Of a stretch of 64,000 nt of DNA, positions 56,028 through 64,000 are shown piece by piece. A program made the position numbers and the translations under genes. Numbering within the stretch: the first letter of the stretch is position 1; each line of letters opens with the position of its first letter. The notes beneath the pieces are model-generated. The model had not been told where the DNA came from, searched no databases, and saw only the letters and a program-made list of their open reading frames with translations. The DNA comes from Caulobacter sp. RHG1 (lineage in GTDB: Bacteria; Pseudomonadota; Alphaproteobacteria; Caulobacterales; Caulobacteraceae): assembly GCF_013181195.1 (NCBI RefSeq), contig NZ_SMZP01000003.1, positions 62,001 to 126,000 on the forward strand, in the 5' to 3' direction.

Positions 56028-56867
56028 TTAGGCTTTCGCCGTCACCAGCCAGCACGCCGAGTTCATCCGTGCAAAGCCGTTCTCCACATAGGGCGCCAGC
56101 GCTTGCGCGACCGCTTCGCGCACCCGGTCGCGCAAGGCTTCATCGGCCTTGGCGAGGGCCGGATTCAGCGGACCGACCCGCAAGCTCATGGTCATCAGCT
56201 CGTCGAAGGTGACCGGCGTCGGATCGTCCAGCGGCTCGATCGCCACGTCGCGCCAGCCGGCCTCCTGCAGGATCCGCCGTGTGCGATCGGGGTCGGCCAG
56301 GCCGAACCGTCCGGGCGCATCCTTCTCGAACACCGTGGCGGCGGCCGGCAGGAACGGCGCGGCGGCCGTCAGCGGGACCTGCGAGATCGCATTGTCCTCC
56401 AGCCCGCGCCAGCTGGCGAAGGTCAGCCCCCTGCCCGGCTTGGCCGCGCGACGCAGATTGGCGAAGGCCGCCACGGGATCGGGGAAGAACATCACCCCGA
56501 AGCGCGAGACCAAGGCGTCATAGGTCGGCTCAAAGGCGTGGGTCTGGGCGTCGGCGTGCAGGAACGCGACGCCCTCGATCCCATCCTGGCCAGCGCGGCG
56601 GCGGGCCTCTTCCAGCAAGGCGTTGGAGATGTCCACGCCGACGGCCCGACCGCTGGGTCCCGTACGCCAGGCGGCGGCGAAGGTGGTCGCGCCGGCCCCG
56701 CAACCGATGTCCATCACCTGCTCGCCATTGGCCAGGCCCGCCCGCTCGACCACCGCCTCGGCGATCGGCTGGTAAACACGGTCCAGAAGCGCCTGCTGTT
56801 CGACCCAGACCTTGCCGGCCCGGTCCCAATAGGCGGCCATGTCCTTTTCCAACACCGCGTCACTCAT
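56028..56867 (-). CDS. Class I SAM-dependent methyltransferase
   Basis: This 279-residue enzyme has motif I VMDIGCGAGATTFAAA (SAM binding), DISNALLEEARRRA (adenosine-binding acidic loop) and DALVSRFGVMFFPDP. It resembles the UbiE/COQ5-like small-molecule methyltransferases in length and in the PxAxFANLRRA segment. The substrate is not identifiable. It is a single gene divergent from the exported hydrolase, 99 bases apart. Confidence 0.88.
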   Translation of the reverse strand: MSDAVLEKDMAAYWDRAGKVWVEQQALLDRVYQPIAEAVVERAGLANGEQVMDIGCGAGATTFAAAWRTGPSGRAVGVDISNALLEEARRRAGQDGIEGVAFLHADAQTHAFEPTYDALVSRFGVMFFPDPVAAFANLRRAAKPGRGLTFASWRGLEDNAISQVPLTAAAPFLPAAATVFEKDAPGRFGLADPDRTRRILQEAGWRDVAIEPLDDPTPVTFDELMTMSLRVGPLNPALAKADEALRDRVREAVAQALAPYVENGFARMNSACWLVTAKA

Positions 56868-56966
56868 ACTTTGAAACTCCGTGATTCATTGTCGGCAGGT
56901 GTCGGCGCGGCCATTGTGCAGCCCCCGCCCGCGGGGGCAACCCGCCCTTCTGCGACAGGAGCCCAC

Positions 56967-57953
56967 ATGGCCAAGCGCGTTCTCCCCGGCCTTCTCTTGA
57001 GCCTGGCCCTGGCGCTTCCGGCGGCGGCCGATCCGATGCTGAAGGGCTTCGACTATGACTGGCCGGTCCAGCAGGCCAAGATCCGCAGCCAGGACCAGGA
57101 TCTGACCATGGCCTATCTCGACGTCCGCCCCGCCAAGGCGAACGGCCAGGTCGTGGCGCTGCTGCACGGCAAGAACTTCTGCGCCGGATCCTGGGAGGGC
57201 GCGATCAAGGCCCTGACCGCCGCCGGCTACCGCGTCATCGCCCCCGACCAGATCGGCTTCTGCAAGTCGGCCAAGCCCGAGCGCTACCAGTACGGGCTGC
57301 ACACCCTGGCGGCCAACACCAAGAGCTTGCTGGACCAGCTGGGCGTGACCCGGCCGATCGTGGTCGGCCATTCGATGGGCGGCATGCTGGCGGCCCGCTA
57401 CGCCCTGCAGTATCCTGACGCCGTCGAACGCCTGGTGCTGGTCAATCCGATCGGGCTGGAAGACTGGCGCGCCCTGGGCGTTCCCAACGCCACCGTCGAC
57501 CAGCTGTTCGCCGGCGAGCTGAAGCAGGATGCGGCCAAGATCCGCGCCTATCAGAAGGCCACCTACTACGCCGGGACCTGGAAGCCGGAATACGATCGCT
57601 GGGTCGAGATGCTGGCGTCGATGTACCAGGGCGAAGGCGGCCGCACCGTCGCCTGGCACCAGGCCCTGACCTCGGACATGGTCTTCAACCAGCCCGTGGT
57701 CCACGAGCTGCAGAACCTGAAGGTCTCCACCACCCTGTTCGTCGGCGAGAAGGACAACACCGCCATCGGCAAGGACCGCGCGCCCGAAGCCCTGAAGGCG
57801 ACGCTGGGCGACTACAAGCGGTTGGGCCCTGAGGCGGCCGCGAAGATCCCGGGCGCCCAGCTGATCACCTACCCAGATCTGGGCCACACGCCGCAGGTCC
57901 AGGATCCCGAGCGCTTCCACCGCGACCTGCTGGGCGCTCTGGCGGCGCGCTGA
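56967..57953 (+). CDS. Exported alpha/beta hydrolase
   Basis: This 328-residue protein has a clear signal peptide (LLLSLALALPAAA) and the alpha/beta-hydrolase fold: oxyanion region LLHGKNFCAGSW, nucleophile elbow VVGHSMGGMLA (GHSMGG), aspartate in VGEKDNTA and histidine in DLGHTPQ. It is probably a periplasmic esterase or related hydrolase; the substrate is unknown. CAGGAG precedes the ATG. It is convergent with the PaaX-type regulator with a 3-base gap. Confidence 0.9.
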   Translation: MAKRVLPGLLLSLALALPAAADPMLKGFDYDWPVQQAKIRSQDQDLTMAYLDVRPAKANGQVVALLHGKNFCAGSWEGAIKALTAAGYRVIAPDQIGFCKSAKPERYQYGLHTLAANTKSLLDQLGVTRPIVVGHSMGGMLAARYALQYPDAVERLVLVNPIGLEDWRALGVPNATVDQLFAGELKQDAAKIRAYQKATYYAGTWKPEYDRWVEMLASMYQGEGGRTVAWHQALTSDMVFNQPVVHELQNLKVSTTLFVGEKDNTAIGKDRAPEALKATLGDYKRLGPEAAAKIPGAQLITYPDLGHTPQVQDPERFHRDLLGALAAR

Positions 57954-57956
57954 CGC

Positions 57957-58745
57957 TCAGGCGCCGTCCAGGACCTGCCGCCAGATCGCCCGGCCGCGCG
58001 CCTGATAGGCCTTGGTCAGCGCGACCAGGCGCTGGAAGTCGGCCTCGCCGGTCAGGTCGGGCGGCAGCAGCGGGTCGTGCATGATCTCGGCGATCACCGC
58101 GCGCCCCAGCAGCAGGCTCTCGCGGGCGGCGGCCTCCAGGTTCATGCCGTCCAGCGCCCGTCCGCTCGCCTCCAGGGCCGCCGTCAGCCGGGCATAGTTT
58201 CGCTTCAGGCCGTCGACATCCCATAGCGCCTGGACCGCCTGCTGCTGAACCAGGTCCAACCGGCGGACGCCGATCACCTCCGCCCCCTCCGCCAGGCCCA
58301 GCCCCGGCAATTGGGCGCGCATCGGCTCGACCCCGCCCAGATTGTCGGGACGCACATGAAAGCCCGGCCGCCAGGCCCGGAAGCCGCGCAGGTCCAGAGC
58401 CCGCTGGTGGCGGCGCAGGCGCGTTCGCTCGGTGGTCGGCAGCCGGGGATCGACGACGGCGATCCAGTCGCCCGCCCACGGCGTCATCCACGACACCCGA
58501 TCCAGCCAGCGCACCACGTCCTCGGCCAGCGGCTGGTAGGCGGGATGGAAGCCGTACAGCCCGCGCTCGGCCTTGCGCAGTTTCTGCTGCTGGACCAGCC
58601 GGGTCAGGGCCACGCGCAGCTGGCCCTCGCCGACGCCGAGGATCGCCCCGGCCCGGCACAGCGCCTGGACCGACAGGCGGCCGCCCTCGTCGCCGGCCAG
58701 CAGGTCGAGCACGAGATCGGTGGCGGGGGGAACGACCGGCGTCAT
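57957..58745 (-). CDS. PaaX-family transcriptional regulator
   Basis: This 262-residue regulator has an N-terminal winged helix (~10-75: LSVQALCRAGAILGVGEGQLRVALTRLV), the PaaX central domain (DWIAVVDPRLPTTERTRLRR) and the PaaX C-terminal domain. PaaX proteins repress CoA-dependent aromatic or fatty-acid degradation genes and respond to the acyl-CoA product. It is divergent from the crotonase/acyl-CoA ligase pair, whose operator-like repeats (58791-58816) lie between, so control of that pair is the likely role. It is named by family, not as phenylacetate-specific, because no paa genes are present. Confidence 0.88.
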   Translation of the reverse strand: MTPVVPPATDLVLDLLAGDEGGRLSVQALCRAGAILGVGEGQLRVALTRLVQQQKLRKAERGLYGFHPAYQPLAEDVVRWLDRVSWMTPWAGDWIAVVDPRLPTTERTRLRRHQRALDLRGFRAWRPGFHVRPDNLGGVEPMRAQLPGLGLAEGAEVIGVRRLDLVQQQAVQALWDVDGLKRNYARLTAALEASGRALDGMNLEAAARESLLLGRAVIAEIMHDPLLPPDLTGEADFQRLVALTKAYQARGRAIWRQVLDGA

Positions 58746-58790
58746 GTTTCAGCTCTTAGTCCGATTTCGCTCCGGGTCGAATGTTTCTCT

Positions 58791-58816
58791 TGATGATCTG
58801 ATTTCATCATGATCTG
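58791..58816. promoter_or_regulatory. Candidate operator of the PaaX-type regulator
   Basis: TGATGA (58791-58796) and TCATCA (58804-58809) form an inverted repeat with 7-base spacing. The octamer ATGATCTG is also repeated directly at 58793-58800 and 58809-58816, 16 bp apart. The site lies in the 95-base divergent region, between the regulator start and the crotonase ribosome site, and is A+T-rich for this genome. Confidence 0.5.
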
Positions 58817-58840
58817 TAACATTTAACGAGGGAGGACAAC

Positions 58841-59653
58841 GTGACGGCGGACAGCACCCCCGCGCGCGACAGCTCGGACGCCGGCGTCCGGGTCGAGATC
58901 GACGGCGCGATCACCACCATCATCCTCAGCCGACCCGAGCGGCGAAACGCGGTCGACGGTCCGATGGCCCTGGCGTTGCGCGCGGCGTTCCAGACCTTCG
59001 AGGCCGACGACAGCCAGCATGTGGCCGTGCTGTTCGGCGAGGGCGGCGCGTTCTGCGCCGGCGCCGACCTCTCGGCGCTGGAGGATCCGGCCCGCGCTCA
59101 CGAGCTGGACCCCAGCGGCGGCGGAGCGGGACCGATGGGCCCCTCGCGCCTGTTGCTGTCCAAGCCGCTGATCGCCGCCGTCGCCGGTCCCGCCGTGGCG
59201 GGCGGGCTGGAGCTGGCCCTGCTGGCCGACCTGCGGGTGGCGGAAGAGACGGCGATCTTCGGCGTCTTCTGCCGGCGCTGGGGCGTGCCGCTGATCGACG
59301 GCGGTACGGTCCGCCTGCCCCGCGCGATCGGCATGTCGCGCGCGCTGGACATGATCCTCACCGGCCGACCGGTCGACGCCCAGGAAGCCCTCGGCATGGG
59401 TCTGGCTAACCGCGTCGTGGCGCCGGGCCAGGCGCGCATCGCCGCCGAGGCCCTGGCCCGCGACATCGCCGCCTTCCCCCAGGCCTGCATGAAGGCCGAC
59501 CGTCATTCGGCCTATGCCCAGTGGGACCTGCCGCTGGATGTCGCCCTGAAACAGGAAGGCCGCCTGGGCGCGCCGATCGTGGCGGCGGAAGGCCGCGCCG
59601 GCGCGCGTCGTTTCGTGGGCGGCGCCGGCCGCCACGGCCGCTTCGGAAGCTGA
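58841..59653 (+). CDS. Enoyl-CoA hydratase/isomerase (crotonase) family protein
   Basis: This 270-residue crotonase starts at GTG 58841 behind a strong GAGGGAGG. It has LSRPERRNAVDG, the oxyanion loop GEGGAFCAGADLSAL and the later AAVAGPAVAGGLELALLADLR and GVFCRRWGVPLIDGGTVRLP segments. One of the usual catalytic glutamates is in GGLELALL. The exact reaction (hydration, isomerisation or dehalogenation) cannot be told. It is co-transcribed with the acyl-CoA ligase 11 bases later. Confidence 0.9.
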   Translation: MTADSTPARDSSDAGVRVEIDGAITTIILSRPERRNAVDGPMALALRAAFQTFEADDSQHVAVLFGEGGAFCAGADLSALEDPARAHELDPSGGGAGPMGPSRLLLSKPLIAAVAGPAVAGGLELALLADLRVAEETAIFGVFCRRWGVPLIDGGTVRLPRAIGMSRALDMILTGRPVDAQEALGMGLANRVVAPGQARIAAEALARDIAAFPQACMKADRHSAYAQWDLPLDVALKQEGRLGAPIVAAEGRAGARRFVGGAGRHGRFGS

Positions 59654-59664
59654 GGGAGATCCCC

Positions 59665-61197
59665 ATGACCCAGGGTCCGACCTGCCTGGAACTGATCGAG
59701 CGCGGCGCGCGCCAGCACGCCGACCGCATCGCCGTGATCGCCGAGGGCCAAAGCCTGACCTTCGCGCAGGCAAACACCCGCGCCAACCGCCTGGCGCACG
59801 CCATGCGTTCGGCGGGCCTGGCGCCGCACCACCGCGTGGCGCTGCTGGCCAATAACGGCGTCCATAGCGTCCCGCTGGACTTCGCCTGCGTGAAGGCGAA
59901 CCTGAACCGCGTGCCGCTGAACGCCCGCCTGTCGGCCGCCGAGCACGTCCGCATGCTGACCGAGGCCCAATGCGGCGTCCTGGTGTTCGGCCCGGACCTC
60001 GCCGACCGCGCCGCCGAGCTGAAGGCGCTGAAGCCTGATCTCGCCTGCCTGGGCCTGGGGGCTCGCCTGGACGACGGCGACGACCTGCTGGCCATGGCCG
60101 AGAGCATGCCGACCACCGCGCCGGAAGCCGACGTGCGACCTGAGGACGTGATCGTCACCCTCTATACGTCCGGCACCACCGGCGTGCTGAAGGCGGCCCA
60201 GCACACGCAGGGCTCCTACGCGGCGATCTGCCGGAACATTCTGATGAACCTGTTCCCGGCCGGACCCGACGACGCCATGCTGCACTCGGCGTCGCTGATC
60301 CACGCCAGCGGGACCTTCGTGCTGCCGCTGTGGCTGCGCGGCGCGCGCAACGTCGTGCTGCCCGGTTTTTCTCCCGCCAGCTTCCTGGACGCGATCGCAG
60401 AGCACCGGGTCACCGCCATCAACCTGGTGCCAACCATGATGCAGATGCTGCTGGAGCATCCGGGCCTCGACGCCGTCGACGTGTCGTCGCTGGAGCGCAT
60501 CATCTACGGCGCCTCGCCCATGCCGCGCGCGGTGATCCAGCGCGCCATCGCCCGCTTCGGCCAGGAACGGTTCTGGCAGTATTTCGGTCAGACCGAGGTT
60601 CCTCTGTGCATCGCCGTGCTGCGGCCCGAGGACCATCACGGCGAGCAGCTGCGGGCCTGCGGGCGGCCGGCGGCCGATGTCGAGATCCGGCTGGTCGACG
60701 AGAACGGCGCCGATGTCGCCTCGGGCGAGACCGGCGAGATCCTGGTGCGCTCGCCCAGCGCCGCGGCCGGCTATTTCAACGCCCCGGAGCTGAACGCCCA
60801 GACCTTCGACGCCGAGGGCTGGGTCCATACCCGCGACGTCGGGCTGTTCGACGCGAACGGCCTGTTGCACCTGCGCGACCGCACCTCGGACATGATCATC
60901 TCGGGCGGCTACAACATCTATCCGCGCGAGGTGGAGGACGCTTTGATCACCCATCCGGCGGTGCTGGAGGTCGCGGTCGTGGGTCTGCCCGACGACAAGT
61001 GGGTCGAGGCCGTCACCGCCGTCGTCGTACGCCGCGCCGGCCAGGATGTGAGCGAGGCCGAGCTGACCGCCCATGTCGCCGGGGCGATCGCCTCCTACAA
61101 GAAGCCGCACCGCATCGTGTTCGCCGACGCCATCCCGAAGACGGCGGTCGGTAAGCTGGATCGCAAGACGCTGAAGGCGCGGTTGACCGCGGCCTAG
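59665..61197 (+). CDS. Acyl-CoA synthetase / AMP-dependent ligase
   Basis: This 510-residue adenylate-forming enzyme shows the P-loop-like motif TLYTSGTTGVLKAAQ, the A5 motif QYFGQTEVP, the A7-A8 region RDRTSDMIISGGYNIYPREVED and the catalytic C-terminal lysine in PKTAVGKLDRKTL. It activates a carboxylic acid to its CoA thioester; substrate unknown. With the crotonase and PaaX-type regulator it forms a small CoA-thioester catabolic unit. Its stop overlaps the convergent antiporter gene by 4 bases. Confidence 0.92.
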   Translation: MTQGPTCLELIERGARQHADRIAVIAEGQSLTFAQANTRANRLAHAMRSAGLAPHHRVALLANNGVHSVPLDFACVKANLNRVPLNARLSAAEHVRMLTEAQCGVLVFGPDLADRAAELKALKPDLACLGLGARLDDGDDLLAMAESMPTTAPEADVRPEDVIVTLYTSGTTGVLKAAQHTQGSYAAICRNILMNLFPAGPDDAMLHSASLIHASGTFVLPLWLRGARNVVLPGFSPASFLDAIAEHRVTAINLVPTMMQMLLEHPGLDAVDVSSLERIIYGASPMPRAVIQRAIARFGQERFWQYFGQTEVPLCIAVLRPEDHHGEQLRACGRPAADVEIRLVDENGADVASGETGEILVRSPSAAAGYFNAPELNAQTFDAEGWVHTRDVGLFDANGLLHLRDRTSDMIISGGYNIYPREVEDALITHPAVLEVAVVGLPDDKWVEAVTAVVVRRAGQDVSEAELTAHVAGAIASYKKPHRIVFADAIPKTAVGKLDRKTLKARLTAA

Positions 61198-62999
61198 CGC
61201 AGGCTGGCGTCGCGCAGCCGTCGGCGGCGGCCGCCCAGGGCGTCGGGACGGTTCAGCACCTTGCGATACTCGTCGCGGCGCTCGTGAATCGAGGCGATGA
61301 CCAGGCCCATCGGCACGCCGACATCGACCAGCACCGCTTCCGATAGCTGCAGGCTGGCCTCGATGGTCTCGGGCACGGCGTCGGTGGCGCCAAGCTCGTA
61401 CAGGCGGGCGGCGTGGCGGGCGTCGCGGGCGCGGACCACGATCGGCACGTCCGGCCGCGCCCCGCGCGCCGCGGCGACCACCGCCTCGGCCTGCTCGGGC
61501 GAGTCCATGGTCACGACCACTGCCCTGGCCGTGGCGAAGCCGCAGCGCTCCAACAGCTCCAGCCGCGAGGCGTCGCCGTAATAGATGCGGCCGGCGTCGC
61601 GGCGGCCCTGCTCGACCAGGCGGGCGTCGCGCTCGACGGCGATCCACGGCAGGTCGTGGCGGCCCAGCATGTCGCCGACCAGCTTGCCGACCCGGCCATA
61701 GCCGATGATCAGCACCTGGCCCTGCGGCTCGGGCCCGACGCGGTCAGGCTCGGCGGCGCTGGAGTCGACGGACGGGGCTTCAGAGACCTGGGTCGTGCCC
61801 GACTTGCGGCCCAGATACTGGCCCAGCGCCGCCAGGCCGGGGATCAGGAACATGGTCAGGGTGGCCGAGACCAGCACCGCCTGGCCGATCGGCCGCGGCA
61901 CGACCTCCGCGCCCATGGCGTTGTCCAGCAGCACGAAGGCGAACTCGCCGCCGGCCGCCAGGATCAGGGCCGCCTCGATCGCCGCCCGCTTGCCCAGGCC
62001 CATGACCATGCCGATGCCAAACACCACCGCGGTCTTCAGCAGCAGCAGGCCGGCGGCCGTGGCGAAGATCACCCCCGGCTTGGCGACCAGCAGCGACAGG
62101 TCCAGGCGGATGCCCAGCGACACGAAGAACAGGCTCAGCAGCAGACCCTTGAACGGCTCGATCTTGACCTCGACCTCGTGGCGATACTCGGTCTCGGCCA
62201 GCAGGATGCCGGCGACGAACGCGCCCAGCGCCATCGACAGACCCGAGACCTGGGCGGCCAGGCCCGCGCCGATGATCACCAGCAGGCAGGCGGCCATGAA
62301 CATCTCTTCGCTCTTGGCGCGCGCCACCGACTTCAGCATCGGCCGCAGGGCCAGGCGCCCGACCAGCACGATCGCGCCCAGGCCGATCACGGCGGGAACC
62401 AGCGACAGCAGGTCGGCCATGTGGAAGGTGCCATGCCCCCGGCCCATGATCGCCAGGGTGATCAGGATCGGCGCGACGGCCAAGTCCTGGAACAGCAGGA
62501 CGGAGAAGGTCGCGCGGCCGGCCTCGGAATGCAGCCGCCGCTTCTCGGCCAGCACCGGCACGGCGATGGCGGTCGAGGACAGGGTCAGGGCCGCGCCGAT
62601 GGTCAGGGCCGCCACGGTCGGCTGACCCAGCAGCATGGCGCCGACGCCCAGCACCGCCGAGCAGCCGATCACCTGGATCGCGCCCAGGCCAAAGACCAGC
62701 TTGCGCATCAGGCGCAGGCGCTCCCACGACAGCTCCAGCCCGATCATGAACAGCAGGAAGACGACGCCGAACTCGGCCAGCTGGGCGATTTCGTCGGGGT
62801 TGTCGACGGTGACGTAGTCCAGCCACGGCGCGACGGGGATGAACCGGCCCAGGCCGAACGGACCCAGGATCACGCCGGCCAGCAGATAGCCGAGGATGGG
62901 GTTGATCTTCAGGCGCTTGAAGATCGGCGCCACGATCCCGGCCGTGGCCAGGAACAGGACCAGATCCTTGTAGCTCTCCGCCGAAACCCCGTGCTCCAC
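61194..62999 (-). CDS. CPA2-family monovalent cation:proton antiporter with TrkA-N domain (KefB/KefC type)
   Basis: This 601-residue protein has twelve or so N-terminal membrane helices (~residues 10-385, with GYLLAGVILGPFGLG and the family's Glu/Asp-containing AEFGVVFLLFMIGLELSW) followed by a cytoplasmic RCK/TrkA-N domain (GYGRVGKLVGDML, NAD-binding). It exchanges K+ (or Na+) for protons. A KefF/KefG-type ancillary subunit gene is not present. The start is GTG 62999. It is separated from a second CPA2 gene by a small XRE regulator. Confidence 0.92.
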   Translation of the reverse strand: MEHGVSAESYKDLVLFLATAGIVAPIFKRLKINPILGYLLAGVILGPFGLGRFIPVAPWLDYVTVDNPDEIAQLAEFGVVFLLFMIGLELSWERLRLMRKLVFGLGAIQVIGCSAVLGVGAMLLGQPTVAALTIGAALTLSSTAIAVPVLAEKRRLHSEAGRATFSVLLFQDLAVAPILITLAIMGRGHGTFHMADLLSLVPAVIGLGAIVLVGRLALRPMLKSVARAKSEEMFMAACLLVIIGAGLAAQVSGLSMALGAFVAGILLAETEYRHEVEVKIEPFKGLLLSLFFVSLGIRLDLSLLVAKPGVIFATAAGLLLLKTAVVFGIGMVMGLGKRAAIEAALILAAGGEFAFVLLDNAMGAEVVPRPIGQAVLVSATLTMFLIPGLAALGQYLGRKSGTTQVSEAPSVDSSAAEPDRVGPEPQGQVLIIGYGRVGKLVGDMLGRHDLPWIAVERDARLVEQGRRDAGRIYYGDASRLELLERCGFATARAVVVTMDSPEQAEAVVAAARGARPDVPIVVRARDARHAARLYELGATDAVPETIEASLQLSEAVLVDVGVPMGLVIASIHERRDEYRKVLNRPDALGGRRRRLRDASLR

Positions 63000-63030
63000 C
63001 CGCGTGCCCCGCTCGCTCTCTATCGTGTCG

Positions 63031-63306
63031 TCAGTAAGGTCGCTTCAGCCGCACGCCCGCGCCCGCATCGTCAGGTGCGATCAGGCAGACGCCGCCCGCC
63101 TCGATCGCGTCGATCAGCAGCCGTTCGGTGCTATGGTGCAAGGCGTGGCGCTCGGTCTCGAAATCCTTGACCGTGCTGCGCGACACGCCCGCCCGATCGG
63201 CGAGCTCGCCTTGCGACCAGCTGAGCAGGCCGCGGGCGCCCCGACATTGCGCCGGGTGGAGAATTTTTGCGTGTGGCATCTGGTAGACCTGAGCTTTGTC
63301 GCCCAT
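63031..63306 (-). CDS. Small XRE-family transcriptional regulator
   Basis: This 91-residue protein consists of one helix-turn-helix (SWSQGELADRAGVSRSTVKDFE, residues ~29-50) with short flanks and a C-terminal beta-like tail (GGVCLIAPDDAGAGVRLKRPY). It is the stand-alone XRE type. A second ATG at residue 10 (about 63279) is a possible start. It lies between two CPA2 antiporter genes and overlaps the promoter region of the right-hand one, so it may regulate it or itself. Confidence 0.82.
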   Translation of the reverse strand: MGDKAQVYQMPHAKILHPAQCRGARGLLSWSQGELADRAGVSRSTVKDFETERHALHHSTERLLIDAIEAGGVCLIAPDDAGAGVRLKRPY

Positions 63307-63350
63307 ATTGGTTGAGTACGCCCGAAAAAGATGACCGTCAAGGAGGCCCT

Positions 63351-64000
63351 TTGCACCATACCTCGCTGATCGCCACCATCGTCGCGGGCCTGGGTCTGGC
63401 CTTCGTGTTCGGCGCCATCGCCAACCGCCTGAAGCTGCCCGTGCTGGTCGGCTATCTGCTGGCGGGCGTGCTGGTCGGGCCGTTCACCCCAGGGTACGTG
63501 GCCGATCAGCAACTGGCGCCGCAGCTGGCCGAGATCGGCGTGATCCTGCTGATGTTCGGGGTGGGGCTGCACTTCTCGCTCAAGGACCTGCTGTCGGTGC
63601 GGACCATCGCCATTCCCGGCGCCATCGTGCAGATCGGCGCAGCGACGGTGATGGGCCTTGGCCTGGCGCTGGCCCTGGGCTGGAGCCTCGGCGCGGGCGT
63701 GGTGTTCGGCCTGGCCCTGTCGGTGGCCTCGACCGTGGTGCTGCTGCGGGCCCTGCAGGAGCGGCGGCTGATCGAGACCGGACGCGGCAAGATCGCGGTC
63801 GGCTGGCTGATCGTCGAGGACCTGGCCATGGTGCTGGCGCTCGTTTTGCTGCCGGCCCTGTCCGGCGTGCTGGGCGGCGAGGCCCCGGCCGATCACGGCG
63901 CCAGCAGCAGCGTGCTGGGCGCCTTCGCCATGACCATCGGCAAGGTCGTGGCCTTCGTGGCGTTGATGCTGATCGTCGGCCGACGGGTCATTCCCTGGAT
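63351..64000 (+). CDS. Second CPA2-family cation:proton antiporter (C-terminus outside window)
   Basis: About 216 codons are visible. They begin at TTG 63351 (AGGAGG 4 bases upstream) and encode membrane helices with GYLLAGVLVGPFTPG, AEIGVILLMFGVGLHFS and SVASTVVLLRALQ, followed by GWLIVEDLAMVLALVLL. These phrases match YbaL/KefB-type antiporters and differ from the gene at 61194 in the LHFSLKDLL segment, so it is a paralogue of a different subfamily. The C-terminal TrkA domain, if any, lies beyond the window. Confidence 0.88.
   Translation, partial: MHHTSLIATIVAGLGLAFVFGAIANRLKLPVLVGYLLAGVLVGPFTPGYVADQQLAPQLAEIGVILLMFGVGLHFSLKDLLSVRTIAIPGAIVQIGAATVMGLGLALALGWSLGAGVVFGLALSVASTVVLLRALQERRLIETGRGKIAVGWLIVEDLAMVLALVLLPALSGVLGGEAPADHGASSSVLGAFAMTIGKVVAFVALMLIVGRRVIPW

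Overview
The window is high-GC DNA from an alphaproteobacterium, almost certainly a Caulobacter. The evidence is gene content and order: pstC-pstA-pstB-phoU-phoB with phoR nearby and no pstS; a HisKA_2 kinase plus single-domain response regulator beside phoR, where C. crescentus carries lovK-lovR; rplU-rpmA near obgE-proB; ffs upstream of dnaX-ybaB-recR; and many palindromic intergenic repeats of the type common in Caulobacter. I can read about 57 protein genes, including one broken gene and two truncated by the window edges, and one structural RNA (4.5S/SRP RNA). I see no rRNA, tRNA or CRISPR array.

Layout. 1-8.3 kb is the phosphate-sensing and uptake region on the minus strand, with a triple Pho-box repeat in front of pstC and a soluble double-PAS chemoreceptor divergent from pstC. 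8.4-15.6 kb carries an autotransporter, two tandem Tat-exported sulfate-type binding proteins, a kinase/response-regulator pair behind a consensus general-stress (sigma-T/EcfG) promoter, and a SemiSWEET transporter. 15.6-22.5 kb is amino-acid and tRNA metabolism: argB, a HAD nucleotidase and dapD in an overlapping operon, a second EcfG-type promoter in front of a stress-type lipoprotein, fmt-truA, glsA and dapE. 22.5-26.2 kb is the variable part: a cupin, a sialidase-like gene broken by one in-frame TAA, and a lone tyrosine integrase inside a roughly 1.9 kb insertion bounded by 15-bp direct repeats derived from a REP-like palindrome.

26.2-44 kb is housekeeping: def, rmuC, recR, ybaB, dnaX, ffs, nudC, ubiD, proB, obgE, rpmA and rplU, followed by a membrane protein plus COG0523 metallochaperone GTPase, exbD, a beta-propeller protein and a nitroreductase. 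44.4-52 kb has mtgA, an acetyltransferase, an HlyIII-type membrane protein, a patatin phospholipase, a large hybrid histidine kinase, a zinc-ribbon protein and an LpxR-like envelope protein. 52-56 kb has nrdA with two NrdR-box-like sites 31 bp apart and an OmpA-family porin with a run of 30 prolines. 56-64 kb has a methyltransferase, an exported alpha/beta hydrolase, a PaaX-type regulator divergent from a crotonase/acyl-CoA ligase operon, and two CPA2 cation/proton antiporters flanking a small XRE regulator.

The most interesting signals are regulatory. They are the Pho boxes shared with a chemoreceptor, two exact EcfG promoters (one driving a lovK/lovR-like pair whose kinase has no LOV domain), NrdR-type boxes at nrdA, and a candidate operator at the paaX divergent promoter. 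I did not find a clearly new multi-gene defence or biosynthetic system. All assignments come from reading the sequence and from family knowledge; no database was searched.
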